From Vitreoscilla sp. (GTDB taxonomy: Bacteria > Pseudomonadota > Gammaproteobacteria > Burkholderiales > Burkholderiaceae_C), in contig JADMKA010000006.1 in assembly GCA_018780145.1 (NCBI GenBank), positions 1-47,019 on the forward strand: a DNA stretch of 47,019 nucleotides, written 5' to 3'. The notes beneath the pieces are model-generated. The model ran no database searches. It worked only from the letters and a program-made list of their open reading frames with translations, and was not told the DNA's origin. Below are positions 46,988-47,019 of the stretch, piece by piece. Position numbers and translations under genes: made by a program. Numbering within the stretch: position 1 is the stretch's first letter; each line of letters opens with the position of its first letter.

Positions 46988-47019
46988 ATGAACCACAAGA
47001 TCCGCAAGAAGCCCGCACC
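46988..47019 (+). CDS. Start of an unidentified gene (partial at right edge)
   Basis: An ATG at 46988 opens MNHKIRKKPA before the window ends. Ten residues cannot prove a product. A basic N-terminus directly after tonB-exbB-exbD is what one expects for the signal peptide of a TonB-dependent siderophore receptor. The 118-base gap after exbD holds a small hairpin and no second Fur box. Confidence 0.4.
   Translation, partial: MNHKIRKKPA

Noticed and set aside
45379-47007. A 542-codon open frame on the minus strand across exbB-exbD
   Set aside because: It is antisense to typical TonB-system genes and has shadow composition.

Overview
The window looks like chromosomal DNA of a high-GC betaproteobacterium of the order Burkholderiales, probably near the Rubrivivax/Leptothrix/Ideonella group. 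The reasons are very high GC (roughly 70% by eye), densely packed operons with ATGA, GTGA and TGATG overlaps, a system II (ResB/CcsB) cytochrome c maturation pair beside a cytochrome c4, an RNase E with a long Arg/Ala/Pro-rich tail, and a HemP plus DUF2325 pair. I see no insertion sequence, prophage, CRISPR array, rRNA or tRNA. Genus-level placement is inference.

Layout. (1) 1-5405, plus: the 3' end of an aromatic acyl-CoA catabolic operon. It holds the old-yellow-enzyme half of a monooxygenase/reductase fusion (2-aminobenzoyl-CoA or salicylyl-CoA type), an SDR, a MarR regulator, a crotonase and an acyl-CoA dehydrogenase, followed by a PEP mutase/isocitrate lyase-like protein. (2) 5392-11711, minus: methionine sulfoxide repair (msrP, msrQ), a small conserved protein, ccsB, resB and a dihaem cytochrome c4. 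(3) 11799-13917, plus: engB and an orphan 7-TM histidine kinase. (4) 13954-17693, minus: ssb and a large secreted subtilase, separated by a clear terminator. (5) A small secreted Cys protein, then rne (minus) with its own terminator and a 627-base leader. (6) 21869-27328, plus: rluC, a HAD phosphatase, a Rieske protein, an SppA-type S49 peptidase, and two tandem paralogues that each combine an N-terminal domain of unknown type, one TM helix and a SPOR-like C-terminus. (7) 27428-34325, plus: an interleaved pantothenate/biotin cluster, panB-panC-bioB-panD-DUF1993-bioA-bioD-bioF. (8) 34322-47019: an iron island of three Fur-box-controlled units, interrupted by fabA-fabB.

The iron island is the most interesting part. 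A Fur box sits between a coiled-coil OprB-like porin and a divergent operon of imelysin (EfeO-like), dihaem oxidoreductase, second imelysin and DUF1513. A second Fur box precedes hemP, a DUF2325 protein and an unknown 106-residue protein. A third lies exactly between the -35 and -10 of tonB-exbB-exbD, which is followed by the first codons of another gene. The three boxes share the core AATGCGAAT-N-ATTYGCAWT, so the units should be derepressed together when iron is scarce. A plausible scheme is that TonB/ExbBD energises outer-membrane receptors while the porin and imelysin/dihaem proteins handle iron redox and capture in the periplasm. That scheme is inference.

A second theme is possible leaderless transcription. 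In four genes (7443 minus, resB, engB, hemP) a -10-like hexamer lies only 5 or 6 bases before the start ATG, with no room for a ribosome binding site.
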